Part shown: piece after piece, positions 50,901 to 63,251 of the stretch
Position numbering within the stretch: position 1 is the stretch's first letter
How the letters are laid out: each line of letters starts with the position of its first letter
NCBI GenBank assembly: GCA_002470465.1
Contig: DKMD01000025.1
Span: 186,001-250,000 of the forward strand
Source: Pluralibacter sp. UBA7423
Lineage (GTDB): Bacteria > Pseudomonadota > Gammaproteobacteria > Enterobacterales > Enterobacteriaceae
Direction: 5' to 3'
DNA length: 64,000 bases
The notes under the pieces: generated by a model
What the model saw: the letters and a program-made list of their open reading frames with translations, nothing else
Told to the model about the DNA's origin: nothing
Database searches by the model: none
Translations under genes and position numbers: made by a program

Positions 50901-51237
50901 GAGCCTTCCATTACACCCGGTTAAGGAACCGGACTACTCCCTGGTGCGATATCAAGATTACCCACTTCTGAGTACAAATTGCGTGATCTAAATCAAGATT
51001 ACACCAAGCTGACTCCTTTCAGCAGGCCGCTTTTAGCGGTTTGTATCAAGTGTTAAAAGATCGTGGTTTCGGATCGAAATAACATTAGCATAATTTAAAC
51101 AGATACATAACAACGTCTGTCAGTCGCGTTTTCGAGTAGAATTGTGGTGAAGAATGCCGGCAAACAGCGTATCTTCAGCGCGTTTTCCATGATGGCTGAA
51201 CGTCAACTACCACATTTGATGAGGGCGCGGAGTTACC

Positions 51238-51885
51238 GTGATTCAATCGCTGTTCGATTTTCCAACCTATATTAAGTTTTTCATTGGCTTATTCGCACTG
51301 GTAAACCCGGTGGGCATCATCCCGGTGTTCATCAGCATGACCAGTTATCAGACCGCACCCGCGCGCAATAAAACCAACCTGACGGCTAACCTTTCAGTCG
51401 CCATCATTTTATGGACCTCGCTGTTCCTCGGTGACGGCATTCTCCAGCTTTTCGGCATATCGATAGATTCCTTCCGTATTGCCGGTGGGATCCTGGTGGT
51501 GACCATTGCGATGTCGATGATCAGTGGGAAACTCGGCGAGGATAAACAAAACAAGCAGGAAAAATCAGAGACGGCTATTCGCGAGAGCGTGGGCGTTGTC
51601 CCGCTGGCTCTTCCGCTCATGGCGGGGCCGGGGGCAATCAGTTCAACGATCGTCTGGGGAACGCGTTATCACAATTGGGCTCACTTGATTGGTTTCTCCG
51701 TAGCAATTGCGTTGTTCGCGCTCTGCTGTTGGGGGCTGTTTCGCATTGCACCGTGGCTGGTACGCCTGCTTGGTCAAACCGGTATCAACGTTATCACCCG
51801 TATAATGGGTTTGCTGCTAATGGCGCTGGGGATTGAGTTTATTGTGGCCGGCATCAAATCCATTTTCCCGGGTCTGCTGGCATAG
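51238..51885 (+). CDS. ychE: YchE, MarC-family inner-membrane protein
   Basis: 215 residues from GTG 51238, as in E. coli. Six membrane helices; the family signatures FALVNPVGIIPVFISMT and VPLALPLMAGPGAISS are intact. The function is unknown; MarC-type proteins have been linked to amino-acid export. Confidence 0.95.
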   Translation: MIQSLFDFPTYIKFFIGLFALVNPVGIIPVFISMTSYQTAPARNKTNLTANLSVAIILWTSLFLGDGILQLFGISIDSFRIAGGILVVTIAMSMISGKLGEDKQNKQEKSETAIRESVGVVPLALPLMAGPGAISSTIVWGTRYHNWAHLIGFSVAIALFALCCWGLFRIAPWLVRLLGQTGINVITRIMGLLLMALGIEFIVAGIKSIFPGLLA

Positions 51886-51889
51886 TCGT

Positions 51890-51925
51890 AAAGAGGAAAC
51901 GGGGCAGCCGCTTCGTTTCCTCTTT
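51890..51925 (+). terminator. terminator of ychE
   Basis: AAAGAGGAAACG and CGTTTCCTCTTT form a long stem just after the ychE stop; the T run is short. Confidence 0.65.
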
Positions 51926-52628
51926 CATCTATTAGCAAATCATATCAAAAAAACTGAAATATCCGTCGGTAATCATTGCCGCTTATACTTCCATAAGTTC
52001 AGTCTTATCAATGCATTAACCTACCGTTTTTTCAATGCTGCCCCACGCAATAATGTTATTTTTATTACATGATACTCTTACGCTTGCCGTGGGATAATTG
52101 AAATGTTATTAGTAATTTCAATGTTCAGGCAGAGTAATGTGCTAAATAGTAACCAATTGTTAAATTATTGTGCAAAAACTCTTCGGCGTCATCCTTATCA
52201 ACAGTATGCCGTAGTGATGATTTTAACTAATTGATTATAAAAGAATAAATGTTTAACTTCTCGTTGGCTTCATTCGAAGTTTGCGTCACAAAAGAGAATT
52301 GGTTAACAAATTTGCAAAATGTATTGGCGGGCGGGAAAGGCATTTGATACTTTCCGCGCAGGCGCTTCGCGGCACAAAACACGGAGATGAGAATAATTTC
52401 CAAATAAATCTCCTGGCGCGAAAAGAACACCGTTTATCCCGACAGGGGGGATAACGTAAAGAATCGACGTAAGGTTGCCGAAAAAGAGTGACCGTAATAA
52501 AGAAGTCGGTGATAGCACGCAGTAAACCACCCGACACGCGCTTTCACTCCTGCGCGGTACGGGAAACCCTTCGGGGATTAAACAGGCTGGCACAAGTCAG
52601 TAATTATAATGAGCGGAGTATCAACACA
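51926..52628. other. long ychE-oppA intergenic region
   Basis: About 700 bases. 51930-52280 is very AT-rich and shows no gene. 52310-52600 is GC-richer with short hairpins (for example around 52560-52577). This is presumably the oppA control and leader region. The bases just before the oppA start (ATCAACACA) are CA-rich like GcvB sRNA targets in other oppA mRNAs. No ORF here has a convincing ribosome site. Confidence 0.5.
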
Positions 52629-54260
52629 ATGTCCATCATCACAAAAAAAAGCCTCATCGCAGCGGGTGTTTTAGCTGCACTTATCGCAGGAAATGCAATG
52701 GCTGCAGACGTTCCTGCGGGCGTTAAGCTGGCAGACAAGCAGACGATGATCCGTAACAACGGTGCAGAGCCGCAGTCGCTGGATCCCAATAAAATTGAAG
52801 GCGTGCCGGAAGCAAACGTCAGCCGCGATCTTTTCGAAGGCCTGCTGATTACTTCGACCACAGACGGTCACCCGATCCCGGGCGTTGCAGAAAGCTGGGA
52901 TAACAAAGATTTTAAAGTCTGGACCTTCCATCTGCGTAAAGATGCAAAGTGGTCCAACGGCGAGCCGGTAACGGCACAAGATTTCGTTTATAGCTGGCAG
53001 CGTCTGGTGGATCCGAAAACCGCGTCCCCTTATGCGAGCTATCCGCAGTACGGCCACATTCTCAACGTTGATGAAATCATCGACGGTAAAAAGCCCACTT
53101 CCGATCTTGGCGTGAAAGCCATTGACGATCACACGCTGGAAGTCACCCTGAGCGAGCCGGTGCCTTACTTCTATAAGCTGCTGGTTAACCCGGCAATGTC
53201 TCCGGTCAACAAAACCGCCATCGAGAAATTCGGTGAGAAGTGGACCCAGCCTGCCAACATCGTCACCAACGGTGCTTACAAGCTGAAAGACTGGGTGGTG
53301 AACGAGCGCATCGTAATGGAGCGCAACCCGAACTACTGGGATAACAAAAAAACCGTTATCGATCAGATCACCTATCTGCCAATCTCTTCTGAAGTCACGG
53401 ACGTCAACCGCTATCGCAGCGGCGAAATCGACATGACCTATAACAACCTGCCGATTGAGCTGTTCCAGAAGCTGAAAAAAGAGATCCCGACCGAAGTTCA
53501 CGTTGACCCGTATCTGTGTACTTACTACTACGAAATCAACAACCAGAAAGCACCGTTCACCGATGTGCGCGTCCGTACCGCGCTGAAGTTGGGCCTGGAT
53601 CGCGACATCATCACTAACAAAGTAAAAGCGCAGGGCGACCTGCCAGCCTACGGTTACACCCCTCCGTATACCGATGGCGCGAAGCTGACCGAACCAGACT
53701 GGTTCAAACTGACCCAGGAACAGCGTAACGCGGAAGCGAAAAAGCTGCTGGCGGAAGCAGGCTACACGGCTGATAAGCCGCTGACCTTCAACCTGCTGTA
53801 CAACACCTCCGATCTGCACAAAAAACTGGCTATCGCTGCGGCTTCTATCTGGAAGAAAAATCTTGGCGTGGACGTGAAGCTTGTGAACCAGGAGTGGAAA
53901 ACCTTCCTGGATACCCGTCATCAGGGGACCTATGACGTTGCACGTGCGGGCTGGTGTGCGGACTATAACGAACCCACATCCTTCCTGAACACCATGCTCT
54001 CTGACAGCTCCATGAACACCGCGCACTATAAGAGCCCGGCGTTTGATGCGATCATGAAGCAGACTCTTCAGGTGACTGACGAAGCACAGCGTTCTGCGCT
54101 GTATGACAAAGCTGAACAGCAGCTGGGCAAAGACTCAGCGATCGTTCCGGTCTATTACTATGTGAACGCCCGTCTGGTGAAACCATGGGTTGGCGGTTAT
54201 ACCGGTAAAGATCCGATGGACAATATCTACACCAAAGATCTGTACATCATTAAGCATTAA
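52629..54260 (+). CDS. oppA: OppA, periplasmic oligopeptide-binding protein
   Basis: 543 residues, the E. coli length, from ATG 52629 with GGAG at 52614-52617. A signal peptide (SLIAAGVLAALIAGNAMAAD, cut after AMA near residue 26) leads into an SBP_bac_5 protein with RNNGAEPQSLDPNKIEG and RAGWCADYNEPTSFL. It binds two- to five-residue peptides with little sequence preference and delivers them to OppBCDF. The frame is open 47 codons further upstream, but that part lacks any signal sequence and a site. Confidence 0.98.
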   Translation: MSIITKKSLIAAGVLAALIAGNAMAADVPAGVKLADKQTMIRNNGAEPQSLDPNKIEGVPEANVSRDLFEGLLITSTTDGHPIPGVAESWDNKDFKVWTFHLRKDAKWSNGEPVTAQDFVYSWQRLVDPKTASPYASYPQYGHILNVDEIIDGKKPTSDLGVKAIDDHTLEVTLSEPVPYFYKLLVNPAMSPVNKTAIEKFGEKWTQPANIVTNGAYKLKDWVVNERIVMERNPNYWDNKKTVIDQITYLPISSEVTDVNRYRSGEIDMTYNNLPIELFQKLKKEIPTEVHVDPYLCTYYYEINNQKAPFTDVRVRTALKLGLDRDIITNKVKAQGDLPAYGYTPPYTDGAKLTEPDWFKLTQEQRNAEAKKLLAEAGYTADKPLTFNLLYNTSDLHKKLAIAAASIWKKNLGVDVKLVNQEWKTFLDTRHQGTYDVARAGWCADYNEPTSFLNTMLSDSSMNTAHYKSPAFDAIMKQTLQVTDEAQRSALYDKAEQQLGKDSAIVPVYYYVNARLVKPWVGGYTGKDPMDNIYTKDLYIIKH

Positions 54261-54378
54261 TGGCAATCCGTGGGGCAGCGTAACGTTGCCCCACCGTGTC
54301 TTATTTCACGCACTATCGCATGACCGCGCAGCCTGACTGCCGGGACATGTAAAAGGCACACGCCAGAAGGTACGGGCA

Positions 54379-55299
54379 ATGTTGAAATTTATATTACGTC
54401 GCTGTCTGGAAGCGATTCCGACACTCTTTATTCTTATTACGATTTCCTTCTTTATGATGCGTCTTGCGCCGGGCAGTCCATTTACCGGGGAACGCACGCT
54501 GCCGCCGGAAGTGATGGCGAACATTGAAGCGAAATATCACCTGAACGATCCCATCGGCGTCCAGTATTTCAATTATCTGAAGCAACTGGCGCACGGTGAT
54601 TTTGGACCGTCATTCAAATATAAAGATTATTCGGTGAACGACCTGGTGGCGGCGAGCTTCCCTGTGTCGGCCAAATTAGGCTTTGCGGCCTTTTTCCTCG
54701 CGGTTATCCTGGGTGTTAGCGCCGGGGTGATTGCCGCGCTGAATCAAAATACGAAATGGGATTACGCCGTCATGGGGGTGGCGATGACCGGGGTGGTTAT
54801 CCCGAGCTTCGTGGTCGCGCCGTTGCTGGTGATGATATTTGCCATCACGCTGCACTGGTTGCCCGGCGGCGGCTGGAACGGCGGGGCGCTGAAGTTCATG
54901 ATCCTGCCGATGGTGGCGCTGTCGCTGGCCTACATCGCGAGCATCGCGCGTATTACCCGTGGTTCGATGATTGAAGTGCTTCACTCTAACTTCATTCGTA
55001 CCGCGCGTGCAAAAGGGCTTCCGATGCGTCGCATCATCTTCCGTCATGCTCTGAAGCCAGCTCTGCTGCCCGTGCTTTCTTACATGGGGCCAGCGTTTGT
55101 CGGGATTATCACGGGTTCAATGGTTATCGAAACCATTTATGGTCTGCCGGGCATCGGTCAGCTGTTCGTGAACGGCGCGTTGAACCGTGACTACTCTCTG
55201 GTGCTGAGCCTGACCATTCTGGTCGGTGCGCTGACCATCCTGTTTAACGCGATTGTTGACGTGCTCTATGCCGTTATCGATCCGAAAATCCGTTACTGA
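54379..55299 (+). CDS. oppB: OppB, oligopeptide ABC permease
   Basis: 306 residues. Six membrane helices; the EAA loop that contacts the ATPases lies in FIRTARAKGLPMRRIIFRHAL. It pairs with OppC. 118 bases separate it from oppA. Confidence 0.98.
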   Translation: MLKFILRRCLEAIPTLFILITISFFMMRLAPGSPFTGERTLPPEVMANIEAKYHLNDPIGVQYFNYLKQLAHGDFGPSFKYKDYSVNDLVAASFPVSAKLGFAAFFLAVILGVSAGVIAALNQNTKWDYAVMGVAMTGVVIPSFVVAPLLVMIFAITLHWLPGGGWNGGALKFMILPMVALSLAYIASIARITRGSMIEVLHSNFIRTARAKGLPMRRIIFRHALKPALLPVLSYMGPAFVGIITGSMVIETIYGLPGIGQLFVNGALNRDYSLVLSLTILVGALTILFNAIVDVLYAVIDPKIRY

Positions 55300-55313
55300 C
55301 GCTGGAGTTCGCC

Positions 55314-56222
55314 ATGATGTTGAGTAAGAAAAACAGCGAGGCGCTGGAACACTTCAGTGAAAAACTGGAAGTTGAGGGCCGCAGCCTTTGGCAGGATGCC
55401 CGCCGTCGTTTTATGCATAACCGCGCGGCAGTCGCCAGCCTCTGTGTGCTGGTGGTGATTGCGCTGTTCGTAACCCTGGCGCCGATGCTGTCGCAGTTCA
55501 GCTATTTCGATACTGACTGGGGCATGATGTCCAGCGCGCCGGATATGACTTCCGGTCATTACTTTGGCACGGATTCTTCTGGTCGTGATCTGCTGGTGCG
55601 CGTGGCAATTGGTGGACGAATCTCACTGATGGTCGGCATTGCTGCCGCGCTGGTTGCCGTTGTGCTGGGCACGCTTTACGGCTCACTTTCCGGCTATCTG
55701 GGCGGCAAAGTGGACTCGGTGATGATGCGTCTGCTGGAAATCCTGAACTCCTTCCCGTTCATGTTCTTCGTTATCCTGCTGGTGACCTTCTTCGGGCAAA
55801 ACATCCTGCTGATCTTCGTGGCTATTGGGATGGTCTCCTGGCTGGATATGGCGCGTATCGTGCGTGGTCAGACGTTAAGCCTCAAGCGCAAAGAGTTTAT
55901 TGAAGCCGCGCAGGTGGGTGGCGTATCGACCGCCAGCATCGTCGTGCGTCATATCGTGCCCAACGTGCTGGGCGTGGTGGTGGTTTATGCCTCACTGCTG
56001 GTGCCAAGCATGATCCTGTTTGAATCATTCCTGAGCTTCCTCGGTCTGGGTACCCAGGAGCCGCTCAGCAGCTGGGGCGCATTGCTGAGTGATGGCGCCA
56101 ACTCCATGGAAGTTTCGCCATGGCTGCTGCTGTTCCCGGCAGGTTTCTTGGTGGTAACCCTGTTCTGTTTCAACTTTATCGGCGATGGCCTGCGTGATGC
56201 CCTCGATCCGAAAGACCGCTAA
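55314..56222 (+). CDS. oppC: OppC, oligopeptide ABC permease
   Basis: 302 residues (first or second ATG possible). A cytoplasmic N-terminus of about 45 residues precedes six helices; the EAA loop is FIEAAQVGGVSTASIVVRHIV. It lies 14 bases after oppB. Confidence 0.98.
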   Translation: MMLSKKNSEALEHFSEKLEVEGRSLWQDARRRFMHNRAAVASLCVLVVIALFVTLAPMLSQFSYFDTDWGMMSSAPDMTSGHYFGTDSSGRDLLVRVAIGGRISLMVGIAAALVAVVLGTLYGSLSGYLGGKVDSVMMRLLEILNSFPFMFFVILLVTFFGQNILLIFVAIGMVSWLDMARIVRGQTLSLKRKEFIEAAQVGGVSTASIVVRHIVPNVLGVVVVYASLLVPSMILFESFLSFLGLGTQEPLSSWGALLSDGANSMEVSPWLLLFPAGFLVVTLFCFNFIGDGLRDALDPKDR

Positions 56223-56233
56223 GGAGTGATGCC

Positions 56234-57240
<1,007 letters not shown>

Positions 57241-57244
<4 letters not shown>

Positions 57245-58245
57245 ACGCCGTGACCGAAGAAAGAAAAGTTCTGCTCGAAATTGCCGATCTGAAAGTGCAT
57301 TTCGACATCAAAGACGGCAAACAGTGGTTCTGGCAGCCGTCAAAAACCCTGAAAGCCGTTGATGGCGTGACGCTGCGCCTGTATGAAGGTGAGACACTGG
57401 GCGTGGTGGGTGAGTCCGGCTGCGGCAAATCCACGTTCGCGCGTGCAATTATTGGTCTGGTCAAAGCAACCGACGGTAAAGTGGCATGGCTGGGCAAAGA
57501 TCTGCTGGGCATGAAGCCGGACGAATGGCGCGCCGTGCGCAGCGACATTCAGATGATTTTCCAGGATCCGCTGGCTTCTCTGAACCCGCGTATGAACATT
57601 GGCGATATCATTGCTGAACCACTGCGCACCTATCATCCTAAAATGCCACGTCAGGAAGTCCGCGACCGCGTGAAGGCGATGATGATGAAAGTGGGGCTGT
57701 TGCCAAACCTGATTAACCGCTATCCGCACGAATTCTCAGGCGGCCAGTGCCAGCGTATCGGGATTGCCCGTGCGCTGATCCTTGAGCCGAAGCTGATTAT
57801 CTGTGATGAGCCGGTGTCGGCGCTGGACGTGTCGATTCAGGCACAGGTGGTGAATCTGCTTCAGCAGCTGCAGCGCGAAATGGGGCTGTCGCTGATCTTC
57901 ATTGCACACGATCTGGCAGTAGTGAAGCACATCTCCGATCGCGTGCTGGTGATGTATCTCGGCCACGCGGTGGAGCTGGGAACCTACGATCAGGTCTATC
58001 ACAACCCGCTGCATCCCTACACGAAAGCGCTGATGTCCGCAGTGCCTATTCCAGACCCGGATCTGGAAAAAAACAAAACGATACAGCTGCTCGAAGGTGA
58101 ACTGCCGTCGCCAATCAACCCGCCATCAGGTTGTGTATTCCGCACCCGCTGCCCGATTGCCGGGCCGGAATGCGCGAAAACCCGGCCGGTGCTGGAGGGC
58201 AGTTTCCGACACGCCGTATCCTGCCTGAAGGTGGACCCGCTATAA
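57241..58245 (+). CDS. oppF: OppF, oligopeptide ABC ATPase
   Basis: 334 residues. Walker A GESGCGKST, signature FSGGQCQRIG, Walker B LIICDEPVSALDV; the C-terminal Cys module (GCVFRTRCPIAGPEC) resembles that of OppD. It powers uptake as a heterodimer with OppD and ends the operon. Confidence 0.98.
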
Positions 58246-58251
58246 TTTCCC

Positions 58252-58276
58252 GGGCTGACAACTGTCAGCCCTTTTT
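58252..58276 (+). terminator. terminator of oppABCDF
   Basis: GGGCTGACA and TGTCAGCCC followed by five T. Confidence 0.88.
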
Positions 58277-58405
58277 ATTGGCAGGTTATTTGGGCTGATG
58301 CCCTGCGGTCCGTGCGCCCGCATTTATACCGCTTCTGTTTGATCGGCGTACCCGCTATGCGAACTATTGCTGCACCTGTGGAATTACGTTACCGGACGGG
58401 AAATG

Positions 58406-58432
58406 AAAAAGGCTGCCAATGGCAGCCTTTTT
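58406..58432 (-). terminator. terminator of yciU
   Basis: AAAAAGGCTGCC and GGCAGCCTTTTT around AAT; works in both directions. The 130 bases between it and the opp terminator show no gene. Confidence 0.85.
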
Positions 58433-58450
58433 GTGATTTCAGCGTGTGGC

Positions 58451-60275
<1,825 letters not shown>

Positions 60276-60412
60276 AAAAAATCCTTTTGAAAGCCTGTTG
60301 TTAAGAGTGTACGCGGAAGGCCTCATCTGGCAAACAAAAACAGGGGCAAAACCGCTGGTCACCCGGACGCAAGGGTTTATAATGTGCGCTCTTTCATCTC
60401 AGAGATGTGGAA

Positions 60413-60586
60413 ATGAAGCGTAGCAGAAACGAAGTGGGGCGTTGGCGGATGCAGCGACAAGCGAGCCGTCGAAAAGCGCGGTGGCTGGAAGCCCAGTCGC
60501 GACGCAACATGCGCATCCACGCGATCAGAAAATGTCTGGTGGCCCGGCAGCGAAATTCACTGCTTTTTGCCATCTACGAATTCTGA
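60413..60586 (+). CDS. yciY: YciY, small basic protein
   Basis: 57 residues reading MKRSRNEVGRWRMQRQ... and ending NSLLFAIYEF, the same length as E. coli YciY and clearly its homologue (ASRRK, SRRNMRIH, RNSLLFAIY). It is very Arg-rich, with no known function. In E. coli kch follows between yciY and yciI; here a terminator and yciI follow directly. Confidence 0.9.
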   Translation: MKRSRNEVGRWRMQRQASRRKARWLEAQSRRNMRIHAIRKCLVARQRNSLLFAIYEF

Positions 60587-60590
60587 AAGC

Positions 60591-60618
60591 AAAAAAGGCA
60601 CCGTTCGCGGTGCCTCAT
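60591..60618. terminator. bidirectional terminator between yciY and yciI
   Basis: GGCACCG-TTCG-CGGTGCC, a stable tetraloop hairpin with A and T runs at its sides. Confidence 0.85.
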
Positions 60619-60631
60619 GTTTTTTCAGTCT

Positions 60632-60928
60632 TCAGAAGACTTTTTTGTAGGGGCGTACTTTAACTTCACCATATACACCCGCCGCGACGTACGGGTCTGC
60701 TTCTGCCCAGGCCTGCGCCTTTTCCAGCGAAGCAAATTCCGCAATGACCGTTGAACCGCTAAACCCGGCCGCGCCTGGATCGTTACTGTCCACGGCAGGC
60801 ATTGGACCGGCCGTCAGCAGACGACCTTCATCCTGCAGCAACTGAAGGCGAGCGAGGTGGGCAGGGCGAACCGATAACCGTTTTTCAAGAGAGTCGGCGA
60901 CATCTTCAGCATAAATCACGTAAAGCAC
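60632..60928 (-). CDS. yciI: YciI-like protein
   Basis: 98 residues from GTG 60928 ([17 protein letters not shown]), the E. coli length. AAGGAG lies eight bases before this GTG and too close to another GTG two codons earlier. Ferredoxin-like YCII domain with the conserved His in RPAHLARL and Asp in AVDSNDPG. Possible hydrolase; function unknown. Confidence 0.95.
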   Translation of the reverse strand: MLYVIYAEDVADSLEKRLSVRPAHLARLQLLQDEGRLLTAGPMPAVDSNDPGAAGFSGSTVIAEFASLEKAQAWAEADPYVAAGVYGEVKVRPYKKVF

Positions 60929-61088
60929 GGGCACAGCTCCTTATTCATCAATTGTCGAAACACGGTATTTCAAAGCGTCGGCGACTGCAATGCAAAGATT
61001 TACCCACTGCGTAACCTGTCGCACAGCTGTACTTATTTTGCCCAACAGCCACAGAAAGTTGACCGAAGATAAGATGGCTTATTGAATA

Positions 61089-61103
61089 TGATTGCTATTT
61101 GCA
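61089..61103 (+). promoter_or_regulatory. Fur-box-like site upstream of tonB
   Basis: TGATTGC-T-ATTTGCA fits the 7-1-7 Fur pattern (TGATAAT-N-ATTATCA) at 10 of 14 positions. It lies 46 bases before tonB, where the E. coli tonB promoter is Fur-controlled. Confidence 0.5.
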
Positions 61104-61149
61104 TTTAAAATCGGACCATCATTTTTCAACTGCAACGATTATGACTTCA

Positions 61150-61869
61150 ATGACCCTCGATTTACCTCGCCGTTTTCCGTGGCCCACATTGCTCTCTGTG
61201 GCTATTCACGGTGCCGTAGTGGCAGGTCTGCTTTATACCTCGGTACATCAGGTTATTGAACTGCCGGCACCCGCACAGCCGATCACGGTAACAATGGTCT
61301 CACCTGCGGATCTGGAGCCACCTCAGGCCGTACAGCCACCGCCGCAGCCGGTCGTTGAGCCCGAACCGGAGCCGGAAGTGGTTCCTGACCCCCCGAAAGA
61401 AGCCCCGGTGGTTATCCATAAGCCCGAACCGAAACCCAAACCGAAGCCAAAACCAAAGCCGGTGAAAAAGGTGGAAGAGCCTAAGCGCGAACCGAAACCT
61501 GTTGAACCGCGCCCGGCGTTGCCGTTTGAGAATTTAACGTCGCAGAGCCGCCCGGCCACCAATACTGCACCTGCCCCCAGCAAACCGGCGGTGACGGCAC
61601 CAACCGGTCCGCGCGCGCTGAGCCGCGGTGAGCCGCAATATCCGGCACGTGCGCAGGCGTTACGCATCGAAGGTAAGGTGCGGGTGAAATTTGACGTCAC
61701 GCCGGACGGTCGCGTGGACAATGTCGAAATACTCTCTGCGCATCCCTCAAACATGTTTGAGCGCGAAGTGAAAACGGCATTGCGCAAATGGCGCTACGAG
61801 CCGGGTAAACCGGGCAACGGCATCATCATGAACATTGAGTTCCGCCTGAAGGGCGTGTCCATCAACTAA
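61150..61869 (+). CDS. tonB: TonB, energy-transducing protein
   Basis: 239 residues from ATG 61150 (MTLDLPRRFPWPTLL); ATG 61141 three codons earlier is equally possible. The membrane helix carries the ExbB-contacting SxxxH (SVAIHGAVVAGLLY). A periplasmic Pro-rich stretch follows with EP and KP repeats (EPEPEPEVVPDPP, KPKPKPKPKPVKK). The C-terminal domain has GEPQYPARAQALRIEG (YPARA) and WRYEPGKPG. It drives uptake of iron-siderophores and B12 through outer-membrane receptors. Confidence 0.97.
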   Translation: MTLDLPRRFPWPTLLSVAIHGAVVAGLLYTSVHQVIELPAPAQPITVTMVSPADLEPPQAVQPPPQPVVEPEPEPEVVPDPPKEAPVVIHKPEPKPKPKPKPKPVKKVEEPKREPKPVEPRPALPFENLTSQSRPATNTAPAPSKPAVTAPTGPRALSRGEPQYPARAQALRIEGKVRVKFDVTPDGRVDNVEILSAHPSNMFEREVKTALRKWRYEPGKPGNGIIMNIEFRLKGVSIN

Positions 61870-61890
61870 CTTGATGACGGATAAGGAAGA

Positions 61891-61916
61891 AGCCCCGAAT
61901 TAACGGGGCTTTTTTT
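61891..61916. terminator. bidirectional terminator between tonB and yniA
   Basis: AGCCCCG-AATTAA-CGGGGCT followed by six T; the yniA stop starts inside the T run. Confidence 0.85.
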
Positions 61917-62772
61917 ATGCGGCGAGCACGCGATCCAGCGCTTTCTGCGCGGTGACCAGATGCTGACCTCCAAACAGAATCGCGCGGTTCAGGAGCGTAT
62001 AGAGCTGGTAAATCGGCTGGCGCTCAAGGAAACCCGCTGGCAGCGGGGAAACGGACTGATAGCCATCGTAGATTTGCGGCGGCTGTTCCGGATGCAGCGG
62101 GAGCATCGCCAGGTCGCACTCCCGGTCACCCCAGTAGCAGGCAGGGTCAAAGATATAGGGCCCAGAGGGCCCCAGCGCGCAGTTACCTGACCACAGGTCG
62201 CCGTGAAGCAAAGAGGGCTGTGGCTGATGTGAGCTCAGGCGCTGGTGAATGTGTTCGACAATGCCGTCTATATTACCGAACGCCAGCCCTTTTTCTGCCG
62301 CCAGCTCCAGCTGCCAGCCGATGCGCTGCTCGGCGAAGAACGTTGACCAGCGACGCTGCCAGGCGTTGGGCTGCGGCGTAGTGGAGAGATCGTTATCAAA
62401 GTCGAGGCCAAACTGCGGCTGGTCGCTCCACTGATGAAGATGTGCAAGCTGCTGGCCGAGTAAAAAGGCGTTGTGTGCATCAAGCGGGCGGGGCGGCAGA
62501 AACTCCATCACCACAAAGCTGTAATCACGGTCGCTGCCGACGGCGTACACCTCGGGTACGGCAACGGTCTCACTTCGGGAAAGCAGCTCAAGCTGATCGG
62601 CCTCCGCGGTGAAGATGGGCAGCATTTCCCGCTCATCGCATTTGACGAAATAATCCTGGCCGCTGATACGCAAATGCCATGCGGCGTGGATCTCACCGCC
62701 GGGCAGTTCGTTACGCAGCTCAATTTCGCCGTCTCCGTGCTCTTCCAACAGGCTACAGATCGCTTGCCACAT
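61915..62772 (-). CDS. yniA: YniA, fructosamine/ketosamine-3-kinase family
   Basis: 285 residues from ATG 62772 (MWQAICSLLEEHG) with GGAG upstream (E. coli 286). Aminoglycoside-phosphotransferase fold: GGEIHAAWHL (ATP loop), the catalytic LLHGDLWSGNC and FDPACYWGDRECDLAML. It probably phosphorylates ketosamines on glycated proteins or amino acids. In E. coli it sits near pfkB at 38 min, not next to tonB. Confidence 0.96.
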   Translation of the reverse strand: MWQAICSLLEEHGDGEIELRNELPGGEIHAAWHLRISGQDYFVKCDEREMLPIFTAEADQLELLSRSETVAVPEVYAVGSDRDYSFVVMEFLPPRPLDAHNAFLLGQQLAHLHQWSDQPQFGLDFDNDLSTTPQPNAWQRRWSTFFAEQRIGWQLELAAEKGLAFGNIDGIVEHIHQRLSSHQPQPSLLHGDLWSGNCALGPSGPYIFDPACYWGDRECDLAMLPLHPEQPPQIYDGYQSVSPLPAGFLERQPIYQLYTLLNRAILFGGQHLVTAQKALDRVLAA

Positions 62773-62858
62773 GCTCTCTCTCCCCATGTTTTCTGCCAGA
62801 TCATAAGGTTAGTGCAAAAATGCGGTGGAAAACTCGAACTGACGCACAACTGCGCGTT

Positions 62859-63161
62859 TTAACTCGCCGTATCGGTAGTACTGGACTGAAGCCATTGCTC
62901 AAACGTCGTCACGCTGACGTCGGGCTTTTGCTTGATAGCCGCCTCTGCAAGGGCGAGGGTCAGGGCCTGAACGTCATCTTCACTTTGCGGGCTGACCAGA
63001 CCAAACGTGTTGGTGCCAAGGTCATGCACTTTGCCCTCATCGTCTGCCAGCGTCAGGGTAAATCCGGCGCGGGTCAGGTGATTATTGAGCTCGTTGATTT
63101 CGGTCAGCGCTTGTTCATGAAACTTTACCGCTACCACGTAACGCGTGATATCACCGCTCAT
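62859..63161 (-). CDS. ydiZ: YdiZ, small conserved protein
   Basis: 100 residues from ATG 63161 with GAGG seven bases upstream. There is no recognised catalytic motif; it has a beta-strand start (ITRYVVAVKF), then a helix and an acidic end. The name rests on position between pfkB and yniA, as in E. coli. Function unknown; GhoS-like size but no clear similarity. Confidence 0.8.
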   Translation of the reverse strand: MSGDITRYVVAVKFHEQALTEINELNNHLTRAGFTLTLADDEGKVHDLGTNTFGLVSPQSEDDVQALTLALAEAAIKQKPDVSVTTFEQWLQSSTTDTAS

Positions 63162-63251
63162 CGGGAACCTCTTTGTTAAGCATGGAGTTTTGATAGCATA
63201 GCCGATTACTGCTATTTTTCGACTCCTGCCACGTGGGTGGCGGGAAAACGG

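Noticed and set aside
52605-52610. TATAAT just before the oppA start
   Set aside because: It lies 19 bases from the start codon and overlaps the ribosome-site region, with no -35 match; a promoter there would give an almost leaderless mRNA.
52488-52628. 47-codon N-terminal extension of oppA
   Set aside because: A perfect signal peptide starts at ATG 52629 with its own GGAG; the extension has neither.
62859-63161. GhoS-type antitoxin
   Set aside because: Size is similar but there is no toxin gene next to it and the position between pfkB and yniA fits ydiZ.
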